From the NCBI GenBank assembly GCA_034008185.1, contig CM067084.1:2127385-2191384 (forward strand): a DNA stretch of 64,000 bases, written 5' to 3'. The notes beneath the pieces were generated by a model. That model was not told the origin of the DNA. It saw only the letters and a program-made list of their open reading frames with translations, and made no database searches. The position numbers and the translations under genes were made by a program. The stretch is from Gorsachius magnificus. Its lineage: Eukaryota > Chordata > Aves > Pelecaniformes > Ardeidae. Shown piece after piece: positions 38,401 through 49,232 of the stretch. Positions within the stretch are counted from its first letter, which is position 1, and each line of letters begins with the position of its first letter.

Positions 38401-41400
38401 CACTGTGTGACACGCAGCACACGGAAACTTGTCCCTGCAGTCTTTTGCCCACTGCAAGTTCAGTAGCAGTGTCGAACTAGGAGCTACCCTCTGCTGCTGC
38501 CATTGCTCATGAGCTTTAGCCTAACCAAACAGCTTTTCTTTAGCAAATTACTAGAGCGGTGTATTGAGCCAACTTAATTTTTTCTTGTCTCTTTCTCTTT
38601 TAAAAAAATCCACTCAAACCCACCAATCTGCCACCCAGGGGATTTTATCAGTCGCATGTTCATAAGTGGGGAAAGCTTCAAAGAGGCAGAGCTGGAAAAA
38701 TACTGTGACTATGAATCCATGGAGGTGCCAGACTCCTACACTGGACCCCGTCTCTCTTTCCCACTCCTTCCTGACCATGCGACTGCCTTGCTGGAAGCTT
38801 TCAAACAGAAACAAGTAAGGATCCCAAAAGGAACCACGCTTTCTCCTTTCCTGTGCAGGGGTGTAGGATAGATAATTTGGTTTTAGCTTTCCTAACAAGC
38901 TAAGCTGATTGGAGTGTAACAAGCTGGCAGGCTGTTAAGGAAAGGGGCACAGAAATGATACGTTATTTCCCCCTGACGGAGGAACTTTTTTCCTTTCTGA
39001 AAATGCAGTTCTGGCAAAACTGAAAGCCTTTCATAGGTGTGTACCATTATTAACCTGAATTTCATTTTAAAAGGGAAAAACCCCACAACAGTCCGACACA
39101 ACATTGTGTCATTTCTTCATTGCAATTCCTCAATTTGTAAAAAAGTATAGGATGGCCCAGATGGAAACAGCTGATTAAAATTATGTTTCGTGCCACGCAA
39201 CTCTGACTTATATTTAAAATATGAATTTTTTTGATGAGGAAGTCCAGTACCAATTTAGCAGCACTAACAAGGCAAGTCCTTGCGTAGTTGCAGCGTTCTG
39301 CTGCCATCCCTCAGTCAAGATGCTGAACTGCAAAATAGGCCAAAGCATCCCTTCTCCAAACCAAAACGACTTCTAAAACAAAGGTCTCTTAGTGTCTTGC
39401 TAATATTAAATGCCTACTTCCTGGCTTTAAGCAAACGTACTCCTGAAGGACACAAGCAGCTCACGGCCTGGTTTAATGTGGAAGAGGCTAAGAAAGATCT
39501 AAAAGAGCAGCTTCTTACCTGCGATACTCAGCTGAAATTCCTGCTGCTCTAGGAGGTGGTGTCGCCTAGTGGATATAGCCTTGATGCAGGGTGCTAGGGC
39601 TTTTGGGTTCTCTTGCCAGTCCTGCCAGTGCCAAGGCTGGGCTCATTTGGGCGAGTCTCTTCCGTCCTGCTGTTGTCCACTATTTGTGTCATCTTGTTCG
39701 TAAGCCCGTAGGTCAGCACTGAGCGTCCCCTTGAGAATTCCTGCCATCCAGGTGATCGTGGTAGGTCCTTGGGGCCTTTGCAGACAGAGCTCAGAGGTCA
39801 CTGATTTCCTGCTTTAATCCCTTCACTTTCTCCTAGTAGCAGCTCCACGCTCGCTATGTCTTAAACCTTCTGCATGAGACCAGGAAGCACCTCAAGCAGT
39901 TGCCAAACATCAGCCATGTCTCCACCTGCTATAGCGAGGAAGTCACCGTGTGTGGTACGTCTGGGCGGGAGGGCACTGCACAGTCTCTGGGGCAGAACGC
40001 TCACGTGGAAGGGGTGGGAAAGATACAAAATGGTAGCATGAGCATAATGACCTCCTCTGTACTGAGTGTGGAACACAAATGCAGTCCATAAGCAAAATGC
40101 TTGTTGCACTGAAAGGCAACTGGGGCTGTCTAAAAGATCTGGGTTTACCTTACGATGTTGTTTTCGAGCTTCTGCAAAGACTAGCCTGAAGACTGGAGGG
40201 AGCAAGTCTGCATCATGGCCCTATTTCTGCTTGATCTGGAATGGGATGAGGGTGTTGAGGAACGGTGGCTTATCTATTTGTAGTCTGTTTGGCTTCCATG
40301 AGAGATTTTGGGATACATCATTAACAAACCCTGCCCCTAGATGGTAGCGTTCAGCTTGCATAGCCTACTGTCATAGTGGTGCTGTCACTGTGGTTACAAA
40401 AATGCAAGGGGAGAAGGAGGTATGAACAGAAAATATAAGGATGTACGTTTGTCGAAGGGAAGATGAAGGGTGATAATAATAGCCTGTGGCTGTGTTATAA
40501 TTGTATAACAATTTTTTGTTGTACATTACAGCAAAGACTTCAAGAATTTTTCAACTGGATTCAAAATTGTATTTGTTCTGTCACCCCAAACTTGGAGCCC
40601 TTTTACTAAACCACAGAAACTGCACCCAGTCGAGGACTGGCCTCAAAACTCAGTCATGTTCTGTGGCCTGGAATTATTTAAACAACCGAGTCCTGGAGCT
40701 GTTTTGCCCGAGTCTTCATTAGCAGCAGTTTGTGCATTCAGATCCACAGTACTAACATGTCTTTGAGTCCTATTGAGGAAATTTGAAAGAGACAAAGCTT
40801 TTCACCATTATTTTCCTACTCTAGGACTAACGTTTAAACTTTGAGATATTCCTGAAAAATATGTACTTAGTGCAGATTTCCGTGCAGTCAGTCTCTGGAA
40901 AACAAACTCTCTCTCCAGTATCGTGTTACACGAGAATTTAGTCTGATTACTGTTTTGTATGCAAAGCTTTCTCCCACGTAATGATCAAAGTCAAACAGTT
41001 TCTCTTGCCACATTGTGTCATCGTAAGAGATAAATGAACAAACCTTCTGAATCAGAGCCTTCAGGAGCTGGTGTAGGTTTTTTGCTGTCCTTCTCAGGCT
41101 TCAGCTCAAGCCTTTGCATGATGTCCTTTTCCTTCGGGCACATTGCCTCAGTGTAAGAAAACTTGTAACTTGAACTTCCCAAAATATTTCAGTGGTCATT
41201 AATTTGTAGAGGAGATACTTCATAGCAAGTTATTTATTGGTGTCTTTTTAAGTTGAAGGTAAACATGCTGTGATGTGTCTTTTTGTGTCCGTTAGGAGAC
41301 TTGCACGGCCAGCTGGACGACTTGTTCCTCATATTTTATAAGGTAGGCACCGTATTTGGAGAGGGAGGCTGGCCAGGCACTGTGAGAGCTATCGCATGGG

Positions 41401-44400
41401 TAATGCTGAGAAGCATTTGCAAAATCGGGCTCTTCGAGTGCGATTCTCTATGTCAATGTCACCCTTTTTAAATGGCTTCAGCAGCTTATTCCCTCGCTGA
41501 CTTTGCAATCGGCTCTACATGTACATTTGGGAAGTGCCAGCGGACATTTTTATAAGTGCTTATAGCGATGGCAACCCTTCCTGACTGCCAGCTTTCACTT
41601 TTCAGTGCTTTTACCACTGGGAGCCTACAGGATAAAAATCAGAGCCAGGGTCTTGTGTATAAGGTTCCCTGGGGCAGGAGTGAGAGAATGTGCAGCTGGG
41701 AGGGGAGGCGTATGGAGATCACAGGGAGGCCTCTCGTGTAACATCTGCCTGTTCCTTGCTTTTACAGAATGGCCTTCCTTCCCCTTCCAAGTCCTACGTG
41801 TTCAACGGGGACTTCGTAGACAGAGGCAAACAGTCCCTTGAGATCCTCATCATCCTCTTCACCTTCCTCTTGATCTACCCAAAGGAGGTTCATCTCAACC
41901 GCGGGAACCACGAGGACCACATGGTCAATTTACGGTACGGGTTCTGTGCGGGGCTGATCGCGATGTGAAGGCTGTCGCTGCGAAATCCCACTGAACTTCC
42001 TTTCTCCTGTTCCTTTAGCTACGGTTTCGCCAAGGAAGTAATGCAGAAATATAAGGTAGGCATAGGTTTGTGTTTCATTTACCATGTTAGGTGTGGACTT
42101 GGAAGGCTCGATGCTTCATCTTGCCTTTCTGACCCGTCCTCCTAGGTGCATGGGAAGAAAATCTTGAAGATGATTCAGAATGTCTTCTGCTGGCTGCCCC
42201 TGGCCACCCTGATTGATCAGAAAGTCCTCATTATACACGGGGGCATCTCTGACACCACTGACCTGGACATGCTTGAGAAAATTCAAAGGCACAAAGTAGG
42301 TTCTATTTCACAGATACCGCAAGAGAAAACAGTGTTGATGATTTGTGGTGAGGAGATTATTTCTACACGTCAGCTTGGCTGTTGATGAGACAAATCTAAA
42401 GGATGGTCTTCCTAGACAAACTGTGTTTAGGTACAGGCTTGGAGGGCATCGCTTTGGTTTAGTAGTGTGTGTGCAGGAAGTATGAAGGGAAGAAGCATTC
42501 TTGGCTTCCGGAAGATGTAAGGACCGTAGCCAGGGAAGGGGTGGGTAATGGCATGAGTAGATAGGTGTGCTGGTGCTGACTGTAAAAACATAGTGATAAT
42601 GAGACTGTGTTCCACAGTTTCTTAGCCTGCTTTTCCCCCTAGATTTCCAGAAGGGTTTTGATAAGTCGTTTAACTTGTCTCTGCCTTGCTTTGTAGTTGA
42701 GAAATACTACCGCCCTTCTCCAAATGCGATGACAAGCACTTGCATCGGTCATTACTCCTTCCCTCGTTCTGCCGCCTAGTTCCTATTGCAGATTAAATCC
42801 ATGTCTTTGTGCAATGTCTGAGCAGCATAAAGTCAAGGAAGAAGAGATAGATGCGTAGTCAGGATGGATGCAGGGCCCCAGCTGTACACCAGGAATGGCA
42901 CATCCGAGAGGACGGCACTAGTAATCTCCCACAATTAACCAGCGTTTGATGGCAGCCAGGGGGATTGAGGCTCGGAGGTTTGGGTCACTTGACAGTCTGC
43001 CAGTGGAAGGTGTTAGAGCTGGAAATGTAGGTTTTCAAGCAGTGTGACCATCTCTCTTCTCTCTCTTACCTCTTCCAGTTTATTTCTGTATTAAGAGGGA
43101 AGAAAAGAAAGGAGTCAAATAGAAATGTGGAAATACAGGAAATAAATGGGGAGACCAAAGTAGAGGCTGACCCAGCAGGGAACGAGGCAGCCCCCAGTTT
43201 ATCTCCGCAGCCCCGGCCGGCCCAGGCTCCCAGCATGGCCAACAGGTTGGAGTTCTCCAGGTGGGTCCGGCAGACGGTGCAGGAACAAATCGAGTGGTGC
43301 CGCCGGCTGGTGGACATCAGCGAGTCGGAGGAGGAGGAGCTCACCTATTCCAGCGTGGTCTCCTTGACGGATTTGGATGGGCCATGCTGGACTCGCCAGG
43401 AGGAGTGGAAGCAGGTGAGTAGTCTAAGCGGGGCCCTGAGCTCGGTGGGTGCCTCCTGCAAGTTTGCTCTCTGTTACGAGGAATCTCAGTACAAAATATA
43501 CGGGTCAGCGCACAGACCTCTCTGCCGAGAGATGTTTGCTGCTTCATACAGTGGACTTAAGGAGCAACTCAGTGTTGAAGTGCCAGCAGGCAGGCTAATG
43601 GGGTCTGTGCTATTCTGTACCTACTGCTCTGTGCTGTACTGGAAGCACGTGATCTCTGCTGCTTGGGGATGTTTCGTTAGATACCTGCGCTACATCCAGC
43701 CCATCCTGTGGCACGGTTCCCTTGCAACTGAAGAGCTATGCGTGAGAGTCACGTAGGAGAACGTAGGCTATGTGCTAGCTGCCGTTCTGCTGGTGCCTTT
43801 CTCCCGCCCTTGCGAGTCAGCCTCTTCATAGGGCTCTGTGCTCAAGGCTCTGTCCCAGCGTTTGCCCCTAGCACAGCACTCGTCTGTTGTTGCATAAATA
43901 AAACTGCTGCTGAGGCATGGAGTGGGGCAACAGGTTTTCTTGATTCACTGCAGGGGAGAGAAATCATAGACAAGGCCTAATTGTAGAGCCCAGTGGTTAC
44001 ATCGCTTACTGTGTACGGGGGGTATCTGAAGTCAGCTCTGTAGGTAATGAACGAGCACATCATTTGCTGATGAGTGAGTTGTGATCTTGGGTACTAAGAG
44101 CAGACCGAATCTGTGGTATTAGCCGGGCTGCACTGCGAGTAGATTGCTAGGCAAGTCAGAGCCTGGAAACTTGGTTTCCTGTTTGTGTTAGACCAGTCTG
44201 TCTGTAAGCCCCTTCTGTGCACTCTGAAAGAATAGTTACTTACTTCACATTACATACAACATCCTGGCATTGCACACCTTATCAGCATAAAGCTGTATAT
44301 TGAGGTCAGGGTTAAAGAGATTAAACTTTAATCCAAATAGTGGTTACTGAGTCAGCACTTACTTACATTTCTGGAGGCTGCAGAATGTCCTGGCTAGAAA

Positions 44401-46044
44401 GCAAAGGAGTTTAACGCTAAGCCTGCTCATGGCCTCAGGATCTGCTGCGTGTTCTTGCCCTGGGACCTGTGTTTTGGGATGGAGGAGGACAAGGCAAGGC
44501 ATGAAACCTTAGAGGCAGCAAAGGGAAAGCTTGTATCAGGCCTGATTTATGGACACCCCTCTTCCCCCAGGCACTTTGGGTGTGCCTGTAGCTCCAGGCC
44601 AACAATATTGTCACCTCTGTGGTGGACCAGGTCTGTGATGGTATGGTGGTTCAGCTGGGATGCACATCTGTTCCCCTGCACTATGGTAATAGCAGCAATC
44701 CAAGGAGGGATTCAGAGATAGAGCTGTTTTGTTTAGTAAACTTTGATAGGTACTATCTGCTGGATAAACCTTATTCAGTGCACTTTTCCAATCCTTTCAG
44801 ATTTTAGACATTCTCTGGAGTGACCCCGTGCCTCAGGAGGGCTGCAGAGTAAATACGGTGCGAGGCGGTGGCTGCTACTTTGGGCCTGATGTGACAGGGA
44901 AGATCCTTGAGAAGTACAACTTGCAGTTCCTCATCCGCTCCCATGAGTGCAAGCAAGAGGGCTACGAGTTCTGTCACAACCGGAAGGTCTGTGAGGGGGG
45001 GGGCAGCGTACTCGGGTTTCCACCCTGCCAGGGTGGGGGGGTTCTGTGGTGGCTTGTCTCAGCTCTGTGTTTCTTCCAATGGGGCTTTGTTAAGCGCATA
45101 CAGAATCATCGAACAGCCTTACTGGAAGTTACTGAAGTGTGTTCCCAGCTGAGGTCTTAGGTCGGGACAGTGTGGAGCCACCTACTCTCCTGGGAGCATC
45201 TGTTGTGCAGGCAAAGCACGTCCTTGTGCGTGGTAGCTCAGAAAAGATCTGAACCCATTTGTGCCGTTGGCCCCACTTAACGCAGCTGTTTCTGGCTATG
45301 ACGTACGCAAGGGTGTTACTAAGCTGCTGCAGCAATTTTTTGCTCTCAGAAAAATCAGGGTCACTTCAGTGACTTCAGCAGGGGTGCTTGACTGCGCTCA
45401 CTGCAGCGGAGAGCGGAATTTTGTCAGGAGAGTACAGTGAAATTGCAGAAGCCCAGCGTGCGGCCAGATCCACCTGAGACCAGTGTCGCCCTCGAGGAGC
45501 TCACACCTGTAAGGCTTCCAGGCCAGCCGCCACCTCGTTCTTCCTTTTCCACATAAAAGGTGGTGCTTTCACAGTCTGATGCCTCCAGATGGGATCGGTT
45601 GTGTTTTTTTCACTGATACACGTATATATAATAGCGGATGTATGTACTGACTGTAAATGCCTCTCTTTTTTTGGGGGTTAGGTGCTGACCATATTTTCAG
45701 CTTCAAACTACTATGAGATTGGCAGCAACAGGGGAGCCTATGTGAAGTTGGGACCGGACCTCGTCCCCCATTTTGTTCAGTACCAAGCAAGCAAGACGGC
45801 CCACACTCTCACTATGACTCAAAGGCAAGGCTTTCTGGTTGCTCTGTATTCGCCAAGTTGAAATTCCAAAAGGCAAAACTCTCAAAGCTTTGGATGGGAG
45901 CTTTGAGAAAGTTTAACTCCAGAGCTCAACTTTCACAGCTTGATTTACTAAATAATAGCGCTAGAGGAGGATTCAAGCTTTGTGCAGAAATTACTGGGGG
46001 AAGCTCAAGGGTTGAGGAGGGAGCGTCACAAGATCAGAAGGGGA

Positions 46045-46086
<42 letters not shown>

Positions 46087-49000
46087 GACTTGCAGATTTT
46101 CCAGCTTCTCTTTTCAATGTCAAGCTTTAACTTTTGACCCTTGCTGAGGTTCCCTTCTGCTTTGTTACTTCACAAATTGATGCAGGGATTCACCACATCA
46201 GCTGCAGGGAAGTGTGCTCCAGGCATGCGGTGCCTTGTCACGAGCACGGAGATGCAGCTGTAGCTGTGCCGAGCAGTTGTGTCAGGGTCCGGGCAATCCA
46301 TGGGCAGGCCAGAGGACTGGGAAGGTGCAGCTTCTCTTGTGCTTCGTGGCAAGTCCTTAATGTGCTTCTCTCTTTTCTGCATCCTCCAGAATCAGCAGAG
46401 TAGAGGAGTCAGCCTTCCGAGCCTTGCGGGAAAAGCTCTTTGCTCACACCTCAGCCCTCATCAGTGCGTTCAAGGTGTACGATAAGGACAATACGGGTAA
46501 ATCTGAGCCGAGGGACACTCAGGTTAATTCCCTGGCGGGGCAGGGTTGAAGCGGCTAAGTTGAGCGTGTGGCTGGTTGGGAGGCTCCGCACTGATAGTTG
46601 TCAGTGACTGTCACAGGGGGACGCTGTGTCAGACCTTGCCACAGCGTTGGTCTCATTTGCTGTTATTCAGTGTCTCTGTTGGGAACCTGTTAATGTCTCA
46701 GAGCCGCGTTATAATAATGGGGTGTCGGAGCAGCAAGTGGTGATTAGCCGGATACGTAGCGATTTAGGCTTGGTTCTAGGAGAACCCTTTGGAACAGGAG
46801 TATCGACGAAGCATTGGAAAAGATGACCTGGAACATGTCTGTCACGTGTCACTTGGGAAGGGCTGGATGGTCTCTAGAGCCCCTTCATCCCTGGAGTCTA
46901 AAATCACTGGGAAGAGGAACGGGAGGGATGTTCCGTGGCAGCTGCCTCTGTCAGAGCCTTAAGGAAGGAGCTGAGAGTTAATAATTCTCTGGCTGCCAGG
47001 AGTGTTCTGCTGGTGCAACGCCTGAGACGTGTTGCTGAGGTCTGTCCATTTGTGGGCTGGTTGGCAGAACTGCTTTCCTGCTTACTTCCCTGGCAGCAAA
47101 CTTGCTCACAAAAGTCCAGTTCAGCTGTTAACAGCAGCTGCGAAAGTAGGGGCTTCTCCATGTTCCTGGGTTACTGAGGAAGTACTAGTGCAGTTGTGTA
47201 GGCCACGATCTGCCAGGGTCAGCCTGGCTGTAGGCCACAAATTTACAGTGCAATATCCAAAGTTAGCGTCTTTCCGTTGTTCAGATGTTTGCAGCCTCAC
47301 AGCCTTGATTTCTTGCAATGATCAAAAGCTCGCTGGGGCTGGGAGGGAGCAGTGACTGCACTTGCGCCTGCAGTGGCTGACGTCCGTACAGCCGTGTAGG
47401 ATTTTTTCCTGTACTAAAGTGCTCAAGTGTGCCATGACGAAATGCGACTGTTGCCGTCAGCGGCATGGTAGACCGGGTATGCGTACTACTCCAGGCTTTT
47501 TTAGCCTTCTTGTGCTTTGAGCTCTCTGTCTCTGAGGTCTCCATGGCTCTCCCTTTTCCTTACAGGCAGGATCACGCTGAGCAACTGGGCGATGGCAGTG
47601 GAGTCAGTCTTGCACCTGGGATTGCCCTGGCGAATGCTGAGACCGCAGCTGGTGCGCAGCACGACGGACGGCATGCTGGAGTACAAGTCCTGGCTCGACG
47701 ACTTGGCCGTGGAGCAGCGGAGCCAAGAGGTAAGGGCTTGCCCCCTTCTGTCAAAGCATGATGCAAAGCAGCTCAAAATATCCCCAGCACGTGGAAGCAA
47801 GTATGGTATGAGAGGAGAGCGGACGGTTCAGGTTCCTGTATAATCCAAAATCACACTGAAGTCGATGGAAAAGCTTGCATGAATTCAAGTAGTCCCGAGG
47901 CGTTCAGTCCATTGTAGAAATAGATGATGCATGTGAAATCAAAACCTAGAGGCAGTTTTTGGTGTGGGCTTTTAAGTAGGAAAACTATATTCCATTCTCT
48001 GAGTCGCAGTTTCTTAATTACACCCAGCAAAACCAACTCTGCAGTGGTTAAAAAATGTAGCCCAGGCCACTGTCTTAGCTGTTAGCCCAGAGAAGCTCTG
48101 TTTGGAAGCGACGGGTTGCTGATGTGCTACAATGCAGAGCTGCACAGGGGGTCCAGTCAGCGCAAACCTGTTTCAAAAGTCACACACGATGCAAAGCGCG
48201 TTGCCGGCAAACTCTTGAGAGCAGTGAACATTTTTATTTACGGGAACGCCTGCAGTAACCATCGAGAGAAAGCAGAGAGCTGTGGGAAAGGGTAGAAGGA
48301 GTGTGACCATGTTGTCTTTCAGCACATCCAGTCGAGCTTGCTGGAAGTCATTTACCGAAACAGATCCAACTTGGAGACCATATTCAGGATCATAGACAGA
48401 GATCATTCAGGTAAGCAGGTGTGCAGGGGTGTTGGTCACTGTGTTGTATTCCATTCTACTCCTGGGCTCCTTTTAGTATATACGAAGACATTTTTATTTA
48501 ATGGTTCGAGGCTTGGGTCTTTTTCTCCCCTCAATTTGGGTTAATTGTCTCAAGAGCTTCTGAAATGTCACTGCACACTTCCACAAACGTGACACATTGA
48601 TTACATACAGTCCAGGTAAAGAATTACTAATTATTTGTTCTGGAGCAGTTTAGCAGAAGAAAAATTGTGATGAGAGCAATGACAGTAACGTAGCGTACTC
48701 GGGATCTTGAGAGTTACCTGCTTCCAGGCAGTCATCTCCACCAAATTGCTTCAGGAAAGAGAAAATACAACAGGTTTTGCCTTCTTTTGTTCTCCCAAAC
48801 TGCGCTGCGTCTTTTTCCTGCTTTAAGTTGTATTTTAGCCAGGGTTCTTCACACCAAGAAATGTCGTTGCAGCGCAAGGGAATGTAGATGATGAGCGATT
48901 TCTTTGCTTCCTTCAGGGTATGCAGGCAGCAGGGGTGGGATGAGATAGAGAGCCTGAGCAGGGGTCCCTCCCTGCACGCTGAACAGGGACTGACTGGCAG

Positions 49001-49232
49001 CACTGCCCGTGGTGACCTTGCGCTGAGGTGGCTGTGCCTTTCCTTCTCCACAGGTCTCATCTCCTTTGAGGAATTCCACCAAACTTGGAAGCTGTTCAGC
49101 TCCCACATGAACATTGAACTCACGGATGACAGCATCAACGACTTAGTGCGCAGCATTGATTTCAATAAGGATGGAAACATCGACTTCAACGAGTTCCTAG
49201 AAGCCTTCCGCCTCGTCAAACAGTCACAGTAG
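32419..49232 (+). CDS. PPEF2: PPEF2, Ser/Thr protein phosphatase with EF-hands 2
   Basis: Orthologue of Drosophila RdgC and vertebrate PPEF2, a calcium/calmodulin-linked PPP-family phosphatase enriched in photoreceptors. Sixteen exons give 713 aa: 32419-32479, 36687-36814, 37438-37495, 38639-38814, 39840-39954, 41296-41342, 41768-41934, 42019-42055, 42146-42295, 43079-43414, 44801-44986, 45682-45824, 46390-46496, 47566-47729, 48323-48410, 49054-49232. The start MGSGSS fits an N-myristoylation motif. An IQ motif ([11 protein letters not shown]) is at 28-38. Catalytic motifs are GDLHG 180-184, GDFVDRG 209-215, GNHED 241-245, HGG 294-296 and SHE 472-474. A low-conservation insert at 314-425 splits the catalytic domain. 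EF-hand loops are at 566-577 (degenerate), 650-661 and 690-701. All metal-binding motifs are intact. The C-terminus ends right after the last EF-hand, shorter than human (about 753 aa). Intron 12 has a GC donor. Confidence 0.97.
32480..36686 (+). other. PPEF2: PPEF2 intron 1
   Basis: 4.2-kb intron. It contains the CR1 copy at about 35195-35675 and otherwise nothing I recognise. Confidence 0.7.
35195..35675 (+). mobile_element. CR1 LINE 3' end (sense, PPEF2 intron 1)
   Basis: About 480 bases of avian CR1: GACAGGCTGAGAGAGTTGGG, then GTTCAGCTTGGAGAAGAGAA, ACTGGCACAGGTTGCCCAGA, TGCTCACTGCAGGGGGGTTG and a terminus GGTCCCTTCCAACCCAAACC followed by TTCGATGATTCT. 5'-truncated and carrying no functional reverse transcriptase; the ORFs inside are repeat-derived. 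Confidence 0.92.
36687..36814 (+). CDS. PPEF2: PPEF2 exon 2 (IQ motif)
   Basis: Acceptor TCCCCTAG, donor GTAAAG. Encodes [20 protein letters not shown] and then [18 protein letters not shown]; the IQ motif is a calmodulin-binding signature. Confidence 0.96.
36853..36934 (+). mobile_element. CR1 LINE terminal fragment next to PPEF2 exon 2
   Basis: About 82 bases of CR1 3' terminus: TGTCCCTGCTCACTGCAGGG, GGTTGGACTAGGTGACCTC, GGTCCCTTCCAACCCCAAAC, ATTCTGTGATTCCATG. It starts only 38 bases past the exon 2 donor. Confidence 0.85.
37438..37495 (+). CDS. PPEF2: PPEF2 exon 3
   Basis: Acceptor CTTCTTGCAG, donor GTAAGT. Encodes [19 protein letters not shown]; ends phase 1. Confidence 0.95.
38639..38814 (+). 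CDS. PPEF2: PPEF2 exon 4
   Basis: Acceptor CACCCAG, donor GTAAGG. Contains [20 protein letters not shown] and [18 protein letters not shown]. Confidence 0.96.
39555..39705 (+). repeat. MIR-like SINE upstream of PPEF2 exon 5
   Basis: CGCCTAGTGGATATAGCCTT, then GGCTTTTGGGTTCTCTTGCC and GGGCGAGTCTCTTCC follow the order of a MIR SINE (CTAGTGGATAGAGC, GGGTTC box, GGGCAAGTCACTT). Diverged; edges approximate. Confidence 0.6.
39840..39954 (+). CDS. PPEF2: PPEF2 exon 5
   Basis: Encodes [20 protein letters not shown] and then [18 protein letters not shown]; donor GTACGT. The acceptor is a run of three AGs three bases apart (TAGTAGCAG ending 39842). I chose 39839 so the extra Gln matches human; 39842 would drop one Gln. 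Confidence 0.88.
41296..41342 (+). CDS. PPEF2: PPEF2 exon 6 (GDLHG motif)
   Basis: Acceptor CCGTTAG, donor GTAGGC. Encodes [15 protein letters not shown]; with the split Gly it makes the first PPP metal-binding motif. Confidence 0.96.
41768..41934 (+). CDS. PPEF2: PPEF2 exon 7 (GDFVDRG, GNHED motifs)
   Basis: Acceptor TTTTACAG, donor GTACGG. Contains [18 protein letters not shown] and [14 protein letters not shown]; both PPP signatures intact. Confidence 0.97.
42019..42055 (+). CDS. PPEF2: PPEF2 exon 8 (37 nt)
   Basis: Acceptor TTCCTTTAG, donor GTAGGC. Encodes [12 protein letters not shown] after a split Arg. Confidence 0.95.
42146..42295 (+). CDS. PPEF2: PPEF2 exon 9 (HGG motif)
   Basis: Acceptor TCCTCCTAG, donor GTAGGT. 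50 codons starting [20 protein letters not shown], including [12 protein letters not shown]. Confidence 0.96.
42640..42715 (+). repeat. possible MIR fragment
   Basis: TTGATAAGTCGTTTAACTTG then TCTCTGCC and a later GTAGTTGAGAAATACTAC resemble the 3' half of MIR (GGCAAGTCACTTAACCTCTC...). Diverged. Confidence 0.4.
42950..43042 (-). repeat. MIR-like SINE, antisense, before PPEF2 exon 10
   Basis: GATTGAGGCTCGGAGG, GGGTCACTTGACAGTCTGCC and AGAGCTGGAAATGTAGG read as an inverted MIR (ACTGAGGCACAGAGAGG, AAGTGACTTGCCCAAGGTC, AGAGCTGGGA). It ends about 36 bases before the exon 10 acceptor. Confidence 0.55.
43079..43414 (+). CDS. PPEF2: PPEF2 exon 10 (catalytic-domain insert)
   Basis: Acceptor CTCTTCCAG, donor GTGAGT, 112 codons phase 0/0. 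Starts [19 protein letters not shown]. It is a Pro/Glu-rich linker with SESEEEEL and a Trp-rich end ([10 protein letters not shown]). The position matches the variable insert of human PPEF2; the sequence is weakly conserved and was assigned mainly by frame, phase and the final EEWKQ. Confidence 0.9.
44801..44986 (+). CDS. PPEF2: PPEF2 exon 11 (RSHE motif)
   Basis: Acceptor CCTTTCAG, donor GTCTGT (weak). Contains [18 protein letters not shown] and [19 protein letters not shown]. Confidence 0.96.
45682..45824 (+). CDS. PPEF2: PPEF2 exon 12 (GC donor)
   Basis: Acceptor GGGTTAG. Begins [20 protein letters not shown] and ends HTLTMTQ. It ends CAAAG|GCAAGG, a GC donor needed to rebuild the Arg codon with exon 13. 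Confidence 0.93.
46048..46083 (+). repeat. poly-T tract (36 T)
   Basis: Uninterrupted T36 followed by ACAG in PPEF2 intron 12. It could be the reverse of a retro-element poly(A) tail, but I recognise no element beside it. Confidence 0.9.
46390..46496 (+). CDS. PPEF2: PPEF2 exon 13 (EF-hand 1 start)
   Basis: Acceptor CATCCTCCAG, donor GTAAAT. Encodes [20 protein letters not shown] through KVYDKDNT; the first EF-hand loop is split by the intron. Confidence 0.95.
47566..47729 (+). CDS. PPEF2: PPEF2 exon 14
   Basis: Acceptor TCCTTACAG, donor GTAAGG. Begins [20 protein letters not shown] and continues [14 protein letters not shown]. Confidence 0.96.
48323..48410 (+). CDS. PPEF2: PPEF2 exon 15 (EF-hand 2)
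   Basis: Acceptor GTCTTTCAG, donor GTAAGC. Encodes [20 protein letters not shown] and then FRIIDRDHS, the start of a canonical EF loop. Confidence 0.96.
49054..49232 (+). CDS. PPEF2: PPEF2 terminal coding exon (EF-hands 2-3)
   Basis: Acceptor TTCTCCACAG. Completes EF loop 2 (LISFEE) and carries loop 3 [12 protein letters not shown]; ends RLVKQSQ, TAG. Confidence 0.96.

Noticed and set aside
46134..47843. Many 60-110 codon ORFs on both strands around PPEF2 exons 13-14
   Set aside because: Overlapping frames in GC-richer intron/exon DNA with no homology; only the two spliced PPEF2 exons are supported.
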